Source of the DNA: Exiguobacterium aurantiacum
GTDB lineage: Bacteria > Bacillota > Bacilli > Exiguobacteriales > Exiguobacteriaceae
Assembly: GCF_024362205.1 (NCBI RefSeq)
Contig: NZ_CP101462.1
Span: forward strand, 1,640,501-1,704,500
Length of the DNA stretch: 64,000 bases
Reading direction: 5' to 3'
Part shown: positions 56,204-63,738 of the stretch, piece by piece
Layout: each line of letters starts with the position of its first letter
Position numbering within the stretch: the first letter of the stretch is position 1
Position numbers and translations under genes: made by a program
Notes under the pieces: generated by a model
The model's database searches: none
What the model was told of the DNA's origin: nothing
The model's input: the letters and a program-made list of their open reading frames with translations, nothing else

Positions 56204-57417
56204 ACGTCCTCCAATCGGACCGCCATCGCCCGGGCGTGGCCGTCAAGTTGTTCTTGTTGCGCGATGCGAATCGCGGCGCGTGTGACACGCTCATCGAGCT
56301 CCGTCATCTGAAGGAACGTCTGTCTCCGGTAAAAATCATCGACCGAGAGACCGCTTGAGAAGCGGGCCGTCCCGCTCGTTGGCAAGACGTGGTTCGGTCC
56401 AGCGATGTAATCGCCAAACGCTTCCGCGGCTTCGTGACCGAGGAAGAACGAACCACCGTGACGGATGGCTTGCATATAGGTTTCCGGGTCGGCAACGGCA
56501 AGTTGCACATGCTCGGCTGCCATCTCGTTGGCGACTTCGATCGCCTGTTCGCTCGACATGACGCGTACCCCACCTCGCTTCAATGCCTCGACCGCAATGT
56601 CACGGCGTGGCAGCTCGGCCAACTGGCGTGTCAATTCCTGTTCGATTCGCTCGGCCAATTCGTCTGACGTGACGAGGGCGAGTGCCGTCGCTTCGACATC
56701 ATGTTCGGCTTGGGCGAGCAAGTCGGCGGCGACCCATTTCGGGTTGGCCGTCTCATCGGCGATGATGAGCACCTCGGACGGTCCAGCGACCGAATCGATG
56801 CCGACGATGTGCGAGACGAGCGACTTCGCGGTCGCGACATAGGCGTTACCAGGTCCGACGATTTTATCGACCGGCTTGATTGTCTCAGTGCCGAATGCCA
56901 ATGCGGCCACGGCTTGCGCCCCGCCGACGAGATAACATTCATCCGCCCCGGCGATTTTTGCCGCAATCAACAGTGATAAGTCGATGCCGTCTTGTTTCGG
57001 CGGCGTCACCATGACGACACGTTTCACGCCGGCCACTTTCGCCGGAATGATGTTCATCAAGACGCTCGACGGATAGACGGCCGTCCCGCCCGGCACGTAA
57101 ACGCCGACCGAGTCGAGCGGCATGAAGCGGCGTCCGAGCCGGAACATGACGTCTTCATATACGTCGTCTTGACGTCGCTGGCGCTCATGAAACGTGCGAA
57201 TGCGTTCGGCCGCGAGCGTCAACGCCTCGGTCAGTTCAACATATGCTTCAGGTGGCGAGAATGTCGTCAGATCGACCGTTTCGATTTTGTCGACGCCGTC
57301 AAATTTTTTCGTGAACGCGAGGAGCGCCTCGTCCCCGTTCGACTCCACGGCCTCGAGAATCGGCTTGACCGCTTCCGCCCAGCTTTCCCGCCGGGCTCGG
57401 TTCGTTTCTGTACTCAT
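56200..57417 (-). CDS. hisD: Histidinol dehydrogenase
   Basis: 405 residues from ATG 57417 (MSTETNRARR), with AAGGAGGAAGCGAA upstream; the frame is open 11 codons further. Zinc and catalytic residues occur in the C-terminal AEHVQLA...GPNHVLPTSGTARFSSGL block, and VGPGNAYVATAK lies near 205. It makes the last two oxidations to histidine. It overlaps hisG by four bases. Confidence 0.96.
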   Translation of the reverse strand: MSTETNRARRESWAEAVKPILEAVESNGDEALLAFTKKFDGVDKIETVDLTTFSPPEAYVELTEALTLAAERIRTFHERQRRQDDVYEDVMFRLGRRFMPLDSVGVYVPGGTAVYPSSVLMNIIPAKVAGVKRVVMVTPPKQDGIDLSLLIAAKIAGADECYLVGGAQAVAALAFGTETIKPVDKIVGPGNAYVATAKSLVSHIVGIDSVAGPSEVLIIADETANPKWVAADLLAQAEHDVEATALALVTSDELAERIEQELTRQLAELPRRDIAVEALKRGGVRVMSSEQAIEVANEMAAEHVQLAVADPETYMQAIRHGGSFFLGHEAAEAFGDYIAGPNHVLPTSGTARFSSGLSVDDFYRRQTFLQMTELDERVTRAAIRIAQQEQLDGHARAMAVRLEDV

Positions 57418-58022
57418 TTCGCTTCCTCCTTGCTCAAGCGACGAATCCACGCCTTCAATTCATCAGGATTGTTGGCGAGCGCCGCCTCACTCATAATGAA
57501 CTTGGCGTTCACCGTGAAGATCGTCTCGTATTCTTCGAGGTCGTTCGCGCGGAGCGTCGCCCCCGTCTCGACGATATCGACGATGCAATCGGCGAGTCCC
57601 GTGAGCGGTGCGAGTTCGACCGATCCGTTCAAGGCGATCACTTCGACGTTCTGCCGTTTCGAGGCGAAGTGAGAGATGGCGATATTTGGGTACTTACTCG
57701 CAACTTTCAGTTTCTTCGTCCCATTCTTCCGTTCTTTCGGTCCACAGACCGCCATGCGGCAACGGCCGAACGGCAAGTCGACGACTTCAAGGACGCCCGG
57801 CGTCTTCTCTCGCAAGACATCGCCACCGACGACGCCAACGTCTGCCGCGCCGTGCATGACGTATTTATAGACGTCATCCCCTTTGACGAAGATGAACTCA
57901 TGCCCGTCGATTTCGACCGTCAATTCACGTCCTCGTTTTTCCGGCCAGACGGTCAGTCCGACTTGTTCGAAATAGTCACGGGCCGCTTTTTCAATGCGCC
58001 CTTTCGCGATGGCCACCTTCAT
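57414..58022 (-). CDS. hisG: ATP phosphoribosyltransferase, short form
   Basis: 202 residues: the short HisG without the C-terminal histidine-binding domain, which therefore needs HisZ. The N-terminal KVAIAKGRIEKAA and the PRPP-binding loop DIVETGATLRANDLEE near 155 are intact. First committed step of histidine synthesis. It overlaps hisZ by four bases. Confidence 0.96.
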   Translation of the reverse strand: MKVAIAKGRIEKAARDYFEQVGLTVWPEKRGRELTVEIDGHEFIFVKGDDVYKYVMHGAADVGVVGGDVLREKTPGVLEVVDLPFGRCRMAVCGPKERKNGTKKLKVASKYPNIAISHFASKRQNVEVIALNGSVELAPLTGLADCIVDIVETGATLRANDLEEYETIFTVNAKFIMSEAALANNPDELKAWIRRLSKEEAK

Positions 58023-58942
58023 AAAATCACCTCACCTAACTGTTCTAAATCGAGCGACAATCCGAACGCCCGGCGCGATTGGCCGAAATGTCCATATAGT
58101 GAATCATAACGACCGCCTGAGAGGACGCGTCGCCCGTCGATGCTGCCTGTCACCGTCAAACCTGAATAGTAATCAAAATCCCCGGTCTGACCGAAGTCAT
58201 ACGATACGTTCAAACCGATGGAACGTAAATGTTCGACCGCCTGCTCTACTTCCTCGATTGCAGCCGTCAAACCTGGATCGGCGACTTCACGCAACTCATT
58301 TAGTGCCGAGTCACCGATTAAGAACGGTAACTTCGCGATTAACGGGTATTGATACGTATCCGCGAGGTCACGGAGTGATTCCAAGTTTCGGAGCGCCAAA
58401 TATTGGCGGAGCGTCCGCTCAGGGATGCCGGCCTCATCCGCCACGGCGGCGACCAAGGCAGCCGAACCGACTTGGATTCGAAGCCCTTCTTGCGGCAACA
58501 CACGCTCAGTCATGCTGAGGAATGACGCGATCAACTCCATATCGGGAGCATCTCCGTCAATCCATTCGAGGCCGAGCTGTTGACGCTCGTGTGGTTGTCC
58601 CGAATGCTTCGGGGTACGCCGATACACGGCCCCGGCATAGGCGACGCGCATCGGTTCATGACCATCGGCGAGTTTCCGAGCGATTTGTAACGTATAGTCT
58701 GGGCGCATGACGAGCAACTCCCCGTCATTCCCGAACAGACGATAATAGGCCGACTCATCGAACAAGGCCAAGTCTTGATAGTGCGAATAATATTCTACGA
58801 GCGGCGGTTCGATCACGCTGTAGCCGTTTGATTCGGCTCGTTCTAAAAATGATAACATCCACTGCTTCGGACGCAGGACGTCCTCCCCTTGCAATTCGTG
58901 CCATCCTTCCGGGATGGATCCTTTAGTATTGAACCAAATCAT
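58019..58942 (-). CDS. hisZ: ATP phosphoribosyltransferase regulatory subunit
   Basis: 307 residues from ATG 58942 (MIWFNTKGSIPEG); a GTG three codons upstream overlaps the ribosome site AAAGGGTGA. It is a class II histidyl-tRNA-synthetase-like fold (MRPDYTLQIARKLA near 80, GGRYDSLYGHFG near 280) without a tRNA-binding domain. It senses histidine and regulates HisG. First gene of the operon. Confidence 0.95.
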   Translation of the reverse strand: MIWFNTKGSIPEGWHELQGEDVLRPKQWMLSFLERAESNGYSVIEPPLVEYYSHYQDLALFDESAYYRLFGNDGELLVMRPDYTLQIARKLADGHEPMRVAYAGAVYRRTPKHSGQPHERQQLGLEWIDGDAPDMELIASFLSMTERVLPQEGLRIQVGSAALVAAVADEAGIPERTLRQYLALRNLESLRDLADTYQYPLIAKLPFLIGDSALNELREVADPGLTAAIEEVEQAVEHLRSIGLNVSYDFGQTGDFDYYSGLTVTGSIDGRRVLSGGRYDSLYGHFGQSRRAFGLSLDLEQLGEVIL

Positions 58943-58967
58943 CGATATCACCCTTTATCTTATTATC

Positions 58968-58985
58968 ACTTTACCAAACTAAAGT
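58968..58985. promoter_or_regulatory. Inverted repeat in the his operon/histidinol-phosphatase promoter region
   Basis: ACTTTA (58968-58973), CCAAAC, TAAAGT (58980-58985) is a perfect six-base inverted repeat in the 109-base divergent gap. The gap is too short for a T-box leader, so a DNA-binding repressor is the more likely form of control. Confidence 0.45.
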
Positions 58986-59051
58986 AGTGTGTTAAATTTA
59001 TCAAACCAAGCCGGTGCTGTCAACCGGCGAACTCGAAAGGAATGTCGCCTG

Positions 59052-59864
59052 ATGATTGACTTTACCCGTGATGGTCACCTTCACACCCCATTTTGCCCGC
59101 ATGGCTCGTCCGATTCGCTTGAAGCGTATGTAAATCGCGCGTTGGGCCTTGGAATTAAAACGCTCACGTTCACCGAACATGCCCCTTTTCCAGCTCGGTT
59201 CCTAGACCCGACGCCCGACAAAGACTCGGCCATGTCGGTCGAATCTTTACCGCTTTATATTGAAGCGATTCAAAAGCTGAAACGGTCGTATCCTGAGCTC
59301 GATATCCGGCTTGGCCTAGAGATTGACTACTTGCCAGGCTGTGAGTCCGAGACGTTGTCTTTCCTTGAGCCTTACGCCGACATATTAGATGAGGCGATCT
59401 TGTCCCAACACTTTCTACTCGTCGACGGTGAGCTCCTGCCTGTTGACTTCTCGGCCGAGTCATTTGATACGCTCGTGCGTCGCGTCGGGTCGTTCGAAGA
59501 GGTGATGCGACGCTACTACACGGCGCTCGCTGCCGGGCTCGCATTCCCTTGGGAGCGTCTGAAAGTGGACCGCATCGGACATATCGACTTACCAATCAAG
59601 TATCAACACAATTACACGTGGGACCGCTCGAACGTGCAGGCTGAACAGACGCGCTTGCTACAAACGATTGCCACGCGCGGTTTCGGTCTCGATTTGAATA
59701 CGGCCGGGCTCCGCAAACCCGATTGCGGCCAAGCTTACGCCATTGACGTAGCGACTGAGGCGGCCGCACTCGGCATCCCATTCGTGCTCGGTTCAGACGC
59801 CCATGTCGCCATCGACCTCGGTGCTGGTTTCGAATTTATACAAAAAAAAGCCACGTTCCTATGA
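59052..59864 (+). CDS. hisJ: Histidinol-phosphatase, PHP family (HisJ/HisK type)
   Basis: 270 residues from ATG 59052 (MIDFTRDGHLHTPFCPHG); the frame is open 21 codons upstream. PHP metal ligands are visible in DGHLHTPFCPHG, FTEHAPF, GLEIDY, LSQHF, IGHID and GSDAHVA. Length equals B. subtilis HisJ. It provides the phosphatase step missing from the operon's HisB and is divergent from hisZ, so both could be controlled from one site. Confidence 0.93.
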   Translation: MIDFTRDGHLHTPFCPHGSSDSLEAYVNRALGLGIKTLTFTEHAPFPARFLDPTPDKDSAMSVESLPLYIEAIQKLKRSYPELDIRLGLEIDYLPGCESETLSFLEPYADILDEAILSQHFLLVDGELLPVDFSAESFDTLVRRVGSFEEVMRRYYTALAAGLAFPWERLKVDRIGHIDLPIKYQHNYTWDRSNVQAEQTRLLQTIATRGFGLDLNTAGLRKPDCGQAYAIDVATEAAALGIPFVLGSDAHVAIDLGAGFEFIQKKATFL

Positions 59865-59875
59865 ACGTGGCTTTC
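59842..59875 (+). terminator. Terminator of hisJ
   Basis: AAAGCCACGTTC (59847-59858) and GAACGTGGCTTT (59863-59874) pair around CTAT; the stop codon lies within the hairpin. T-rich tail is short on the plus strand (TTTCTC), A8 on the other side. Confidence 0.75.
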
Positions 59876-59889
59876 TCACAGCGATCTAG

Positions 59890-59964
59890 CTATCTAGATC
59901 CCCATTTTTGGTTGTCGATAACGATATGGCGTTCCATTTCTTCATCTATTGACAATAATACCAT
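59890..59964 (-). CDS. Possible 24-residue ORF, unknown
   Basis: ATG 59964 to TAG 59890, peptide MVLLSIDEEMERHIVIDNQ followed by five residues. A GGGA lies six bases before the ATG. It sits between the terminator hairpins of hisJ and the 60027 gene. Weak evidence: short, no known family. Confidence 0.2.
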   Translation of the reverse strand: MVLLSIDEEMERHIVIDNQKWGSR

Positions 59965-59992
59965 ACTGATCCCGCATTGCAACCTGAAAATG

Positions 59993-60023
59993 AAAAAAGG
60001 ATGACGAAATTGTCATCCTTTAC
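59993..60023 (-). terminator. Terminator of the 60027 gene
   Basis: AAAGGATGAC (59996-60005) and GTCATCCTTT (60012-60021) pair around GAAATT, followed by T-rich sequence on the minus strand. Confidence 0.85.
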
Positions 60024-60026
60024 TAT

Positions 60027-60383
60027 TTAGACCGCCATCTCGGCGTATAAGTCTTTCAACTCTGCAGTGGCCGCCTCATCCATTTGTAACGCGACGAGTT
60101 CAACGAACCGAAGTGCCGGATCTGTGTCCCCTGACAAGGCGACAATTTCAGCCGCGGCACCGTCGAGCGCTAGCAAGATGCCAGACACACCTAGCGTCGG
60201 GTAGTAACGAAGCAACGCCCGAACGTGCTTCAACTCTGAAACATCGTTCCCGTTGATTTTCAACGATTTGACGGCGAGCTCTTTATGCGTCCCAATCGCA
60301 AACTTATCTTCCCACACCTCTTCGAGTGTGATCAACGCTTCCACATCATAGGCACCATCTGTGAAACGAACTTGTTTTTCCAT
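60027..60383 (-). CDS. Small soluble protein of unknown function
   Basis: 118 residues, acidic, no membrane segment, no family recognised. Coding is supported by its own TATAAT-type -10 (minus strand, about 60421-60416), AGAGGGGAAATGTTAC before the ATG and a terminator after it. The stretch ATTGTGAAATATTGAACAT before the promoter has a perfect left half of a Rex site (see findings). Confidence 0.7.
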   Translation of the reverse strand: MEKQVRFTDGAYDVEALITLEEVWEDKFAIGTHKELAVKSLKINGNDVSELKHVRALLRYYPTLGVSGILLALDGAAAEIVALSGDTDPALRFVELVALQMDEAATAELKDLYAEMAV

Positions 60384-60441
60384 GTAACATTTCCCCTCTC
60401 GTTAATCTACTTTCATTATAAGAAAGAAACCCCCGAAAAGA

Positions 60442-60459
60442 TTGTGAAATATTGAACAT
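60442..60459 (-). promoter_or_regulatory. Partial Rex-like box before the 60027 gene
   Basis: TTGTGAAATATTGAACAT has a perfect TTGTGAA half and about 11 of 14 fixed positions overall. It lies about 20 bases upstream of the proposed -10. Weak candidate. Confidence 0.25.
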
Positions 60460-60495
60460 TATGTGTAAACTTTGTCTCACCTGTGCTTTGCCATA

Positions 60496-60521
60496 AAAAA
60501 AGGTCTCTCCGAAGAGAGACA
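60496..60521 (-). terminator. Rho-independent terminator of the dCMP deaminase gene
   Basis: GTCTCTC (60503-60509) and GAGAGAC (60514-60520) pair around CGAA; the minus strand ends in T7. Confidence 0.85.
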
Positions 60522-60574
60522 AATAATGGAAGAGTAAAACACCATTGGCAGTACATTAATAATATAACACCGAA

Positions 60575-60588
60575 TGTAAACGTTTACA
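60575..60588. promoter_or_regulatory. Perfect palindromic cre site at the 3' end of the dCMP deaminase gene
   Basis: TGTAAACGTTTACA matches the cre consensus at every position and is fully symmetric. It overlaps the stop codon (60584-60586) of the deaminase gene and lies between it and the terminator. Confidence 0.55.
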
Positions 60589-61159
60589 ATGTGTTTTTGA
60601 AACTTTTTTCAAGCGGCATATGTACCACGTCAATCCCGCTCTCACGCATCAAATCGAGGCCGTCTCCATGCTCATAGCCGACCGCATAGACGACACGGGC
60701 CACACGTGATGCGATCAAGGCAAGCGAACAGGCGTGGCACGGTGAATGGGTCACGTACGCCGTCGCACCGAACGCGTTCGTCGAATCCGCAGCGAGCTTT
60801 CCGATCGCATTGATTTCGGCGTGGATTTCATGTTGCTTTGACCAGTTGTGGTGGTCGTATGGGTCCGAACATTTAATAAATGTCACACCGTTGTGGATGA
60901 TCGAAACCGGTACCTCGAGCAATTCGACCGCATCCGCCGAAACGTACTCGTCCCGTTTATAAAAGCCGTCTTCCCGCTTTAAAAAGATTTCGTTACAGTT
61001 CGTATGCCCGGGAGGCGTCCCGTTCAGCCCGATCGAGATTGGCTTCTCGTCTTTGACGATGACGCATGCGACACTTTTCGAGGCGCATTTTGAATGACGT
61101 ACCGCCATCATGTCGGCAAACTGTAACCACGTCTCATCCCATAGTCGTTGTTTTTCCAT
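60584..61159 (-). CDS. Deoxycytidylate (dCMP) deaminase family protein
   Basis: 191 residues. The zinc site is H113-A-E115 and C141-x2-C144 (HSPCHACS), as in dCMP deaminases of the ComEB/Dcd1 type. It converts dCMP to dUMP, feeding ThyA. The N-terminal MAVRHSKCASKSVACVIVK is typical. GAGGAGGATACAAC precedes ATG 61159. Isolated from thyA in this window, with its own terminator. Confidence 0.88.
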   Translation of the reverse strand: MEKQRLWDETWLQFADMMAVRHSKCASKSVACVIVKDEKPISIGLNGTPPGHTNCNEIFLKREDGFYKRDEYVSADAVELLEVPVSIIHNGVTFIKCSDPYDHHNWSKQHEIHAEINAIGKLAADSTNAFGATAYVTHSPCHACSLALIASRVARVVYAVGYEHGDGLDLMRESGIDVVHMPLEKSFKNTL

Positions 61160-61175
61160 GTTGTATCCTCCTCAA

Positions 61176-61208
61176 AGAAAAGGAAAGTCTGAGTGCTCAG
61201 ACTTTCCT
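61176..61208 (-). terminator. Rho-independent terminator of the xpaC-telA pair
   Basis: Thirteen-base arms 61181-61193 and 61196-61208 are perfect complements around TG, followed on the minus strand by TTTTCTTTG. Confidence 0.88.
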
Positions 61209-61211
61209 CGT

Positions 61212-62441
61212 TCAATAACCAGTCTCTTTCGGCAACTCTTTGTTTTTTGAAGCAATCTCGATGACTTTTTCTTTCAACTCGTGCTCCATCCGATCGAGTT
61301 CACGTTCGGCTTCACGACGTTTTTGACGTCCTTCTTGTTGAATCCGGAGCGTCTCATCTAGCGTCGAGAGCAAGTTCTCGTGCGCCACTTTGAGCGACTC
61401 GACCGAGACGATACCTTTCTCGTTCTCTGTGGCGATCTCGATGGATGAATCTTTCAACATCTTCGAGTTCTGCTCAAGCAACGTGTTCGTCGTCTTCGTG
61501 ACGTCTTGCTGCATGCGGAGCGCCGTCTTTTGTCGTGTCAAGCTGAGCGCGAGCACGACTTGGTTTTTCCAGAGCGGAATCGTATTGACGACCGCCGACT
61601 CGATTTTCTCGGCTAGAATCTGGTTGTTTTGCTGGATGACCCGGATTTGCGGTGCCATTTGCAGACTGATTGTCCGGCTCAGTTTCAAATCATGCAATTT
61701 TTTCTCGAATCGGTCCGCGAGTTGGATCATGTCGTTCAACTGTTGCAGTTTGACCTGGTCTTTCGACATCTCCACTTCTTGACGGAGCGGGGCGATCTCA
61801 TAGCTGCGCACGTGGTCAAGTTTCGTCTCACCGGCGGCGATATAGACGTTGAGCTCTTCAAAATAACGCTTGTTCTTATCGTACATTTGATCGAGCATCG
61901 TGATATCCTTCATCAGACCGAATTTGGCCCGGTCCAAATTATGGATGACTTCTTCTAAATAGACGCTCATCTTTTCAAACTGGAGTTTATAGTTCTCGGC
62001 TTTCTTTTTCGCCCGTCCGATAAGCGGCAAGTTGTCCATAAAACTCTTCTTCTCGGGCTGTAACATGTCCGGGTCCATCTTACGCACGTTCTGCATCAAG
62101 TCGGACAATAGTTTCCCGGCATCGCCGCCATCTTTCATCCGGACCTCGGTCAAGATTTGGTCCGAGAATTGCGATAGTTCACGTTGCACGTTCGAACCGA
62201 ACAACATGACCGAATCCGTCTTTTTAATATCGATCGACTCGGCGATGCGCGTGATCCGTTCCCGGTGTTCCTGCGGGACATCAGGATTCACTTGAATGGC
62301 CGGCACCTCGTGTTTCTCTGTCATAGATGACCAGTCCACGGACGGGTCCGAAATCGCATCGGTCTCCGTCTTCGTTTTCGTCTGTGAAGTGAGCTCTTCT
62401 TCTGGCCATGACTGCCAGTTCGTTTCATTCGATGAAGTCAT
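61212..62441 (-). CDS. TelA/YaaN toxic-anion-resistance family protein
   Basis: 409 residues, soluble, mostly long coiled-coil helices after a ~60-residue acidic lead. The stretch MDNLPLIGRAKKKAENYKL near 135 and IPLWKNQVVLALSLTRQ near 290 mark the TelA family, linked to tellurite and cell-envelope-drug tolerance. It overlaps xpaC by 17 bases, the same pairing as xpaC-yaaN in B. subtilis. GGGAGAAAAAAAC precedes the ATG. Confidence 0.92.
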   Translation of the reverse strand: MTSSNETNWQSWPEEELTSQTKTKTETDAISDPSVDWSSMTEKHEVPAIQVNPDVPQEHRERITRIAESIDIKKTDSVMLFGSNVQRELSQFSDQILTEVRMKDGGDAGKLLSDLMQNVRKMDPDMLQPEKKSFMDNLPLIGRAKKKAENYKLQFEKMSVYLEEVIHNLDRAKFGLMKDITMLDQMYDKNKRYFEELNVYIAAGETKLDHVRSYEIAPLRQEVEMSKDQVKLQQLNDMIQLADRFEKKLHDLKLSRTISLQMAPQIRVIQQNNQILAEKIESAVVNTIPLWKNQVVLALSLTRQKTALRMQQDVTKTTNTLLEQNSKMLKDSSIEIATENEKGIVSVESLKVAHENLLSTLDETLRIQQEGRQKRREAERELDRMEHELKEKVIEIASKNKELPKETGY

Positions 62442-63150
62442 GTTTTTTTCTCCCTTCTGGTTGATCGGCCAATACTTTTTCCATCATGATCAACTCTCGT
62501 TCAAAGTCGACCGCGTCATCTTCTAAGAGACGGCTGCGTTGCTGTTTGAACTTGTCGACGATGAGTCGCATATTGGTAATCAACTGTTCACGTGTCTCTT
62601 CTTGAATGACGACGCGTTTTCCTTCTAGTTCTTTAAATTTCAACACGACCGACACAAGTGAATCCAAATAAAACGTGAACAAGTCACGGACGTGTTTTGC
62701 GTCTTGTGGATTCTCGAACAGTTCGGCGAACAGTTCGTGTGCTTCCTTCGAGACCGCCTTCATCTCACGACGGACCTCGATGTCTTTGATTTCTGGCAAG
62801 ACACGGTCGATTTGTTGCAGCTTCTCATACCCTTGTTCAATCGTCCGCTGTAAAAATTGAAGCTCTAGGTCATCGGTCGCCTCGAATTGACGAACCGGCG
62901 CCGCTTCTTCGAGCGGTTTCAGAATGCGCGAGCCGACGAACGGTTCGTCTTCATCGAGCAATAGTTTCTTCTTGGCCCGTTTGGCAACGGGCGCGGGTGC
63001 CCGTTTCCGCCGTTTATTGTTCGACCACACTTCGTTTAACACGAGCGCCCCGACGATGATAAACAACCAAGAGAAATCAAAAACGCTTATGGCAAAATAT
63101 AGGATCGCCCCGGTCAGGGCCCATTTCATCCATGTTTTCATCCGTTTCAC
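62425..63150 (-). CDS. xpaC: XpaC family membrane protein
   Basis: 241 residues. Two short membrane segments at the N-terminus (about 9-36), a basic linker (KKLLLDEDEPF near 65) and a helical coiled C-terminal domain. Family name comes from a hydrolysis phenotype; the biochemical role is unclear. Always near a TelA-like gene in Bacilli, as here, where it comes first in the pair. Confidence 0.88.
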   Translation of the reverse strand: MKRMKTWMKWALTGAILYFAISVFDFSWLFIIVGALVLNEVWSNNKRRKRAPAPVAKRAKKKLLLDEDEPFVGSRILKPLEEAAPVRQFEATDDLELQFLQRTIEQGYEKLQQIDRVLPEIKDIEVRREMKAVSKEAHELFAELFENPQDAKHVRDLFTFYLDSLVSVVLKFKELEGKRVVIQEETREQLITNMRLIVDKFKQQRSRLLEDDAVDFERELIMMEKVLADQPEGRKKHDFIE

Positions 63151-63301
63151 CTCGTCTCATGATACTTCTATTGTACCTTACGTGACCCTTCAAAAAAAGT
63201 TTCGTCATCTTTATAAGCTTAGCATAATGACGCCGCTCACTCTCTCGGTCGCAAGGACGAAATAGTTTTGACCATCGTTCACGTAATACTCGAAATTAGC
63301 G

Positions 63302-63323
63302 TTAAGATAACAGGGCATCTTAA
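63302..63323. promoter_or_regulatory. Inverted repeat upstream of the small broken membrane gene
   Basis: TTAAGAT (63302-63308) and ATCTTAA (63317-63323) are perfect complements around eight bases. It sits about 70 bases before the ATG at 63393 in otherwise featureless AT-rich sequence, so it may be an operator or short hairpin. Confidence 0.3.
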
Positions 63324-63392
63324 TATACAAGGACTCTCAAATCCAAGTCGTTTATTAGTCGTCTCCACTAAGCACCAAAGGAGGTGAACAGC

Positions 63393-63648
63393 ATGTTGAC
63401 ATTTCCAAAGACATCATTCAGGAAACTTTCAATCGTTTGTTTTCCTATTTGTTGTCCTGATCGCCCTCTCAACTACTTTATCTTTCATGGTTATATCTCG
63501 AATTACCGTGAACATCTTCTCTATTGGAGGACTTGTGGTCATCATCGGTGCGACAGCCATGGGTATCAGTGGCATTTGGCCTCAGACAGAACGGAGTGTG
63601 TGAGTATACGTCATTGCTACCCTAGGTATTCTCATCACGTTTTTATAG
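63393..63648 (+). pseudogene. Degraded small membrane-protein gene (frameshift and internal stop)
   Basis: AAAGGAGGTGAACAGC provides a strong start at ATG 63393, but the membrane-like reading is one frame later. Removing one C at TTTCC (about 63403-63407) joins the ATG to a hydrophobic frame with LFVVLIALSTTLSFMVI and VNIFSIGGLVVIIGATAMG. That frame meets TGA at 63601 and then continues VYVIATLGILITFL to TAG 63648. The likely original product had about 85 residues and three membrane spans. A sequencing error is possible for either lesion. Confidence 0.5.
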
Positions 63649-63683
63649 TGATTGAGCCCACCTTCTCCTGACCCTTTTAAACG

Positions 63684-63730
63684 AAAAACATCCTCTTACT
63701 ACAACATATGTAGCGAGAGGATGTTTTTAA
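63684..63730. terminator. Bidirectional terminator before the NSS transporter gene's end
   Basis: AAAAACATCCTCT (63684-63696) and AGAGGATGTTTTT (63716-63728) pair, with inner CTAC/GTAG extending the stem. It serves the minus-strand transporter and the plus-strand remnant. Confidence 0.85.
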
Positions 63731-63738
63731 TAAACAGG

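Noticed and set aside
59010-59028. GCCGGT...ACCGGC hairpin before hisJ as terminator or attenuator
   Set aside because: Only six pairs and no T tract follows; too weak to call.
58943-59051. Histidine T-box or other riboswitch before the his operon
   Set aside because: The gap between hisZ and the divergent phosphatase gene is only 109 bases and shows no T-box bulge sequence or terminator/antiterminator pair.
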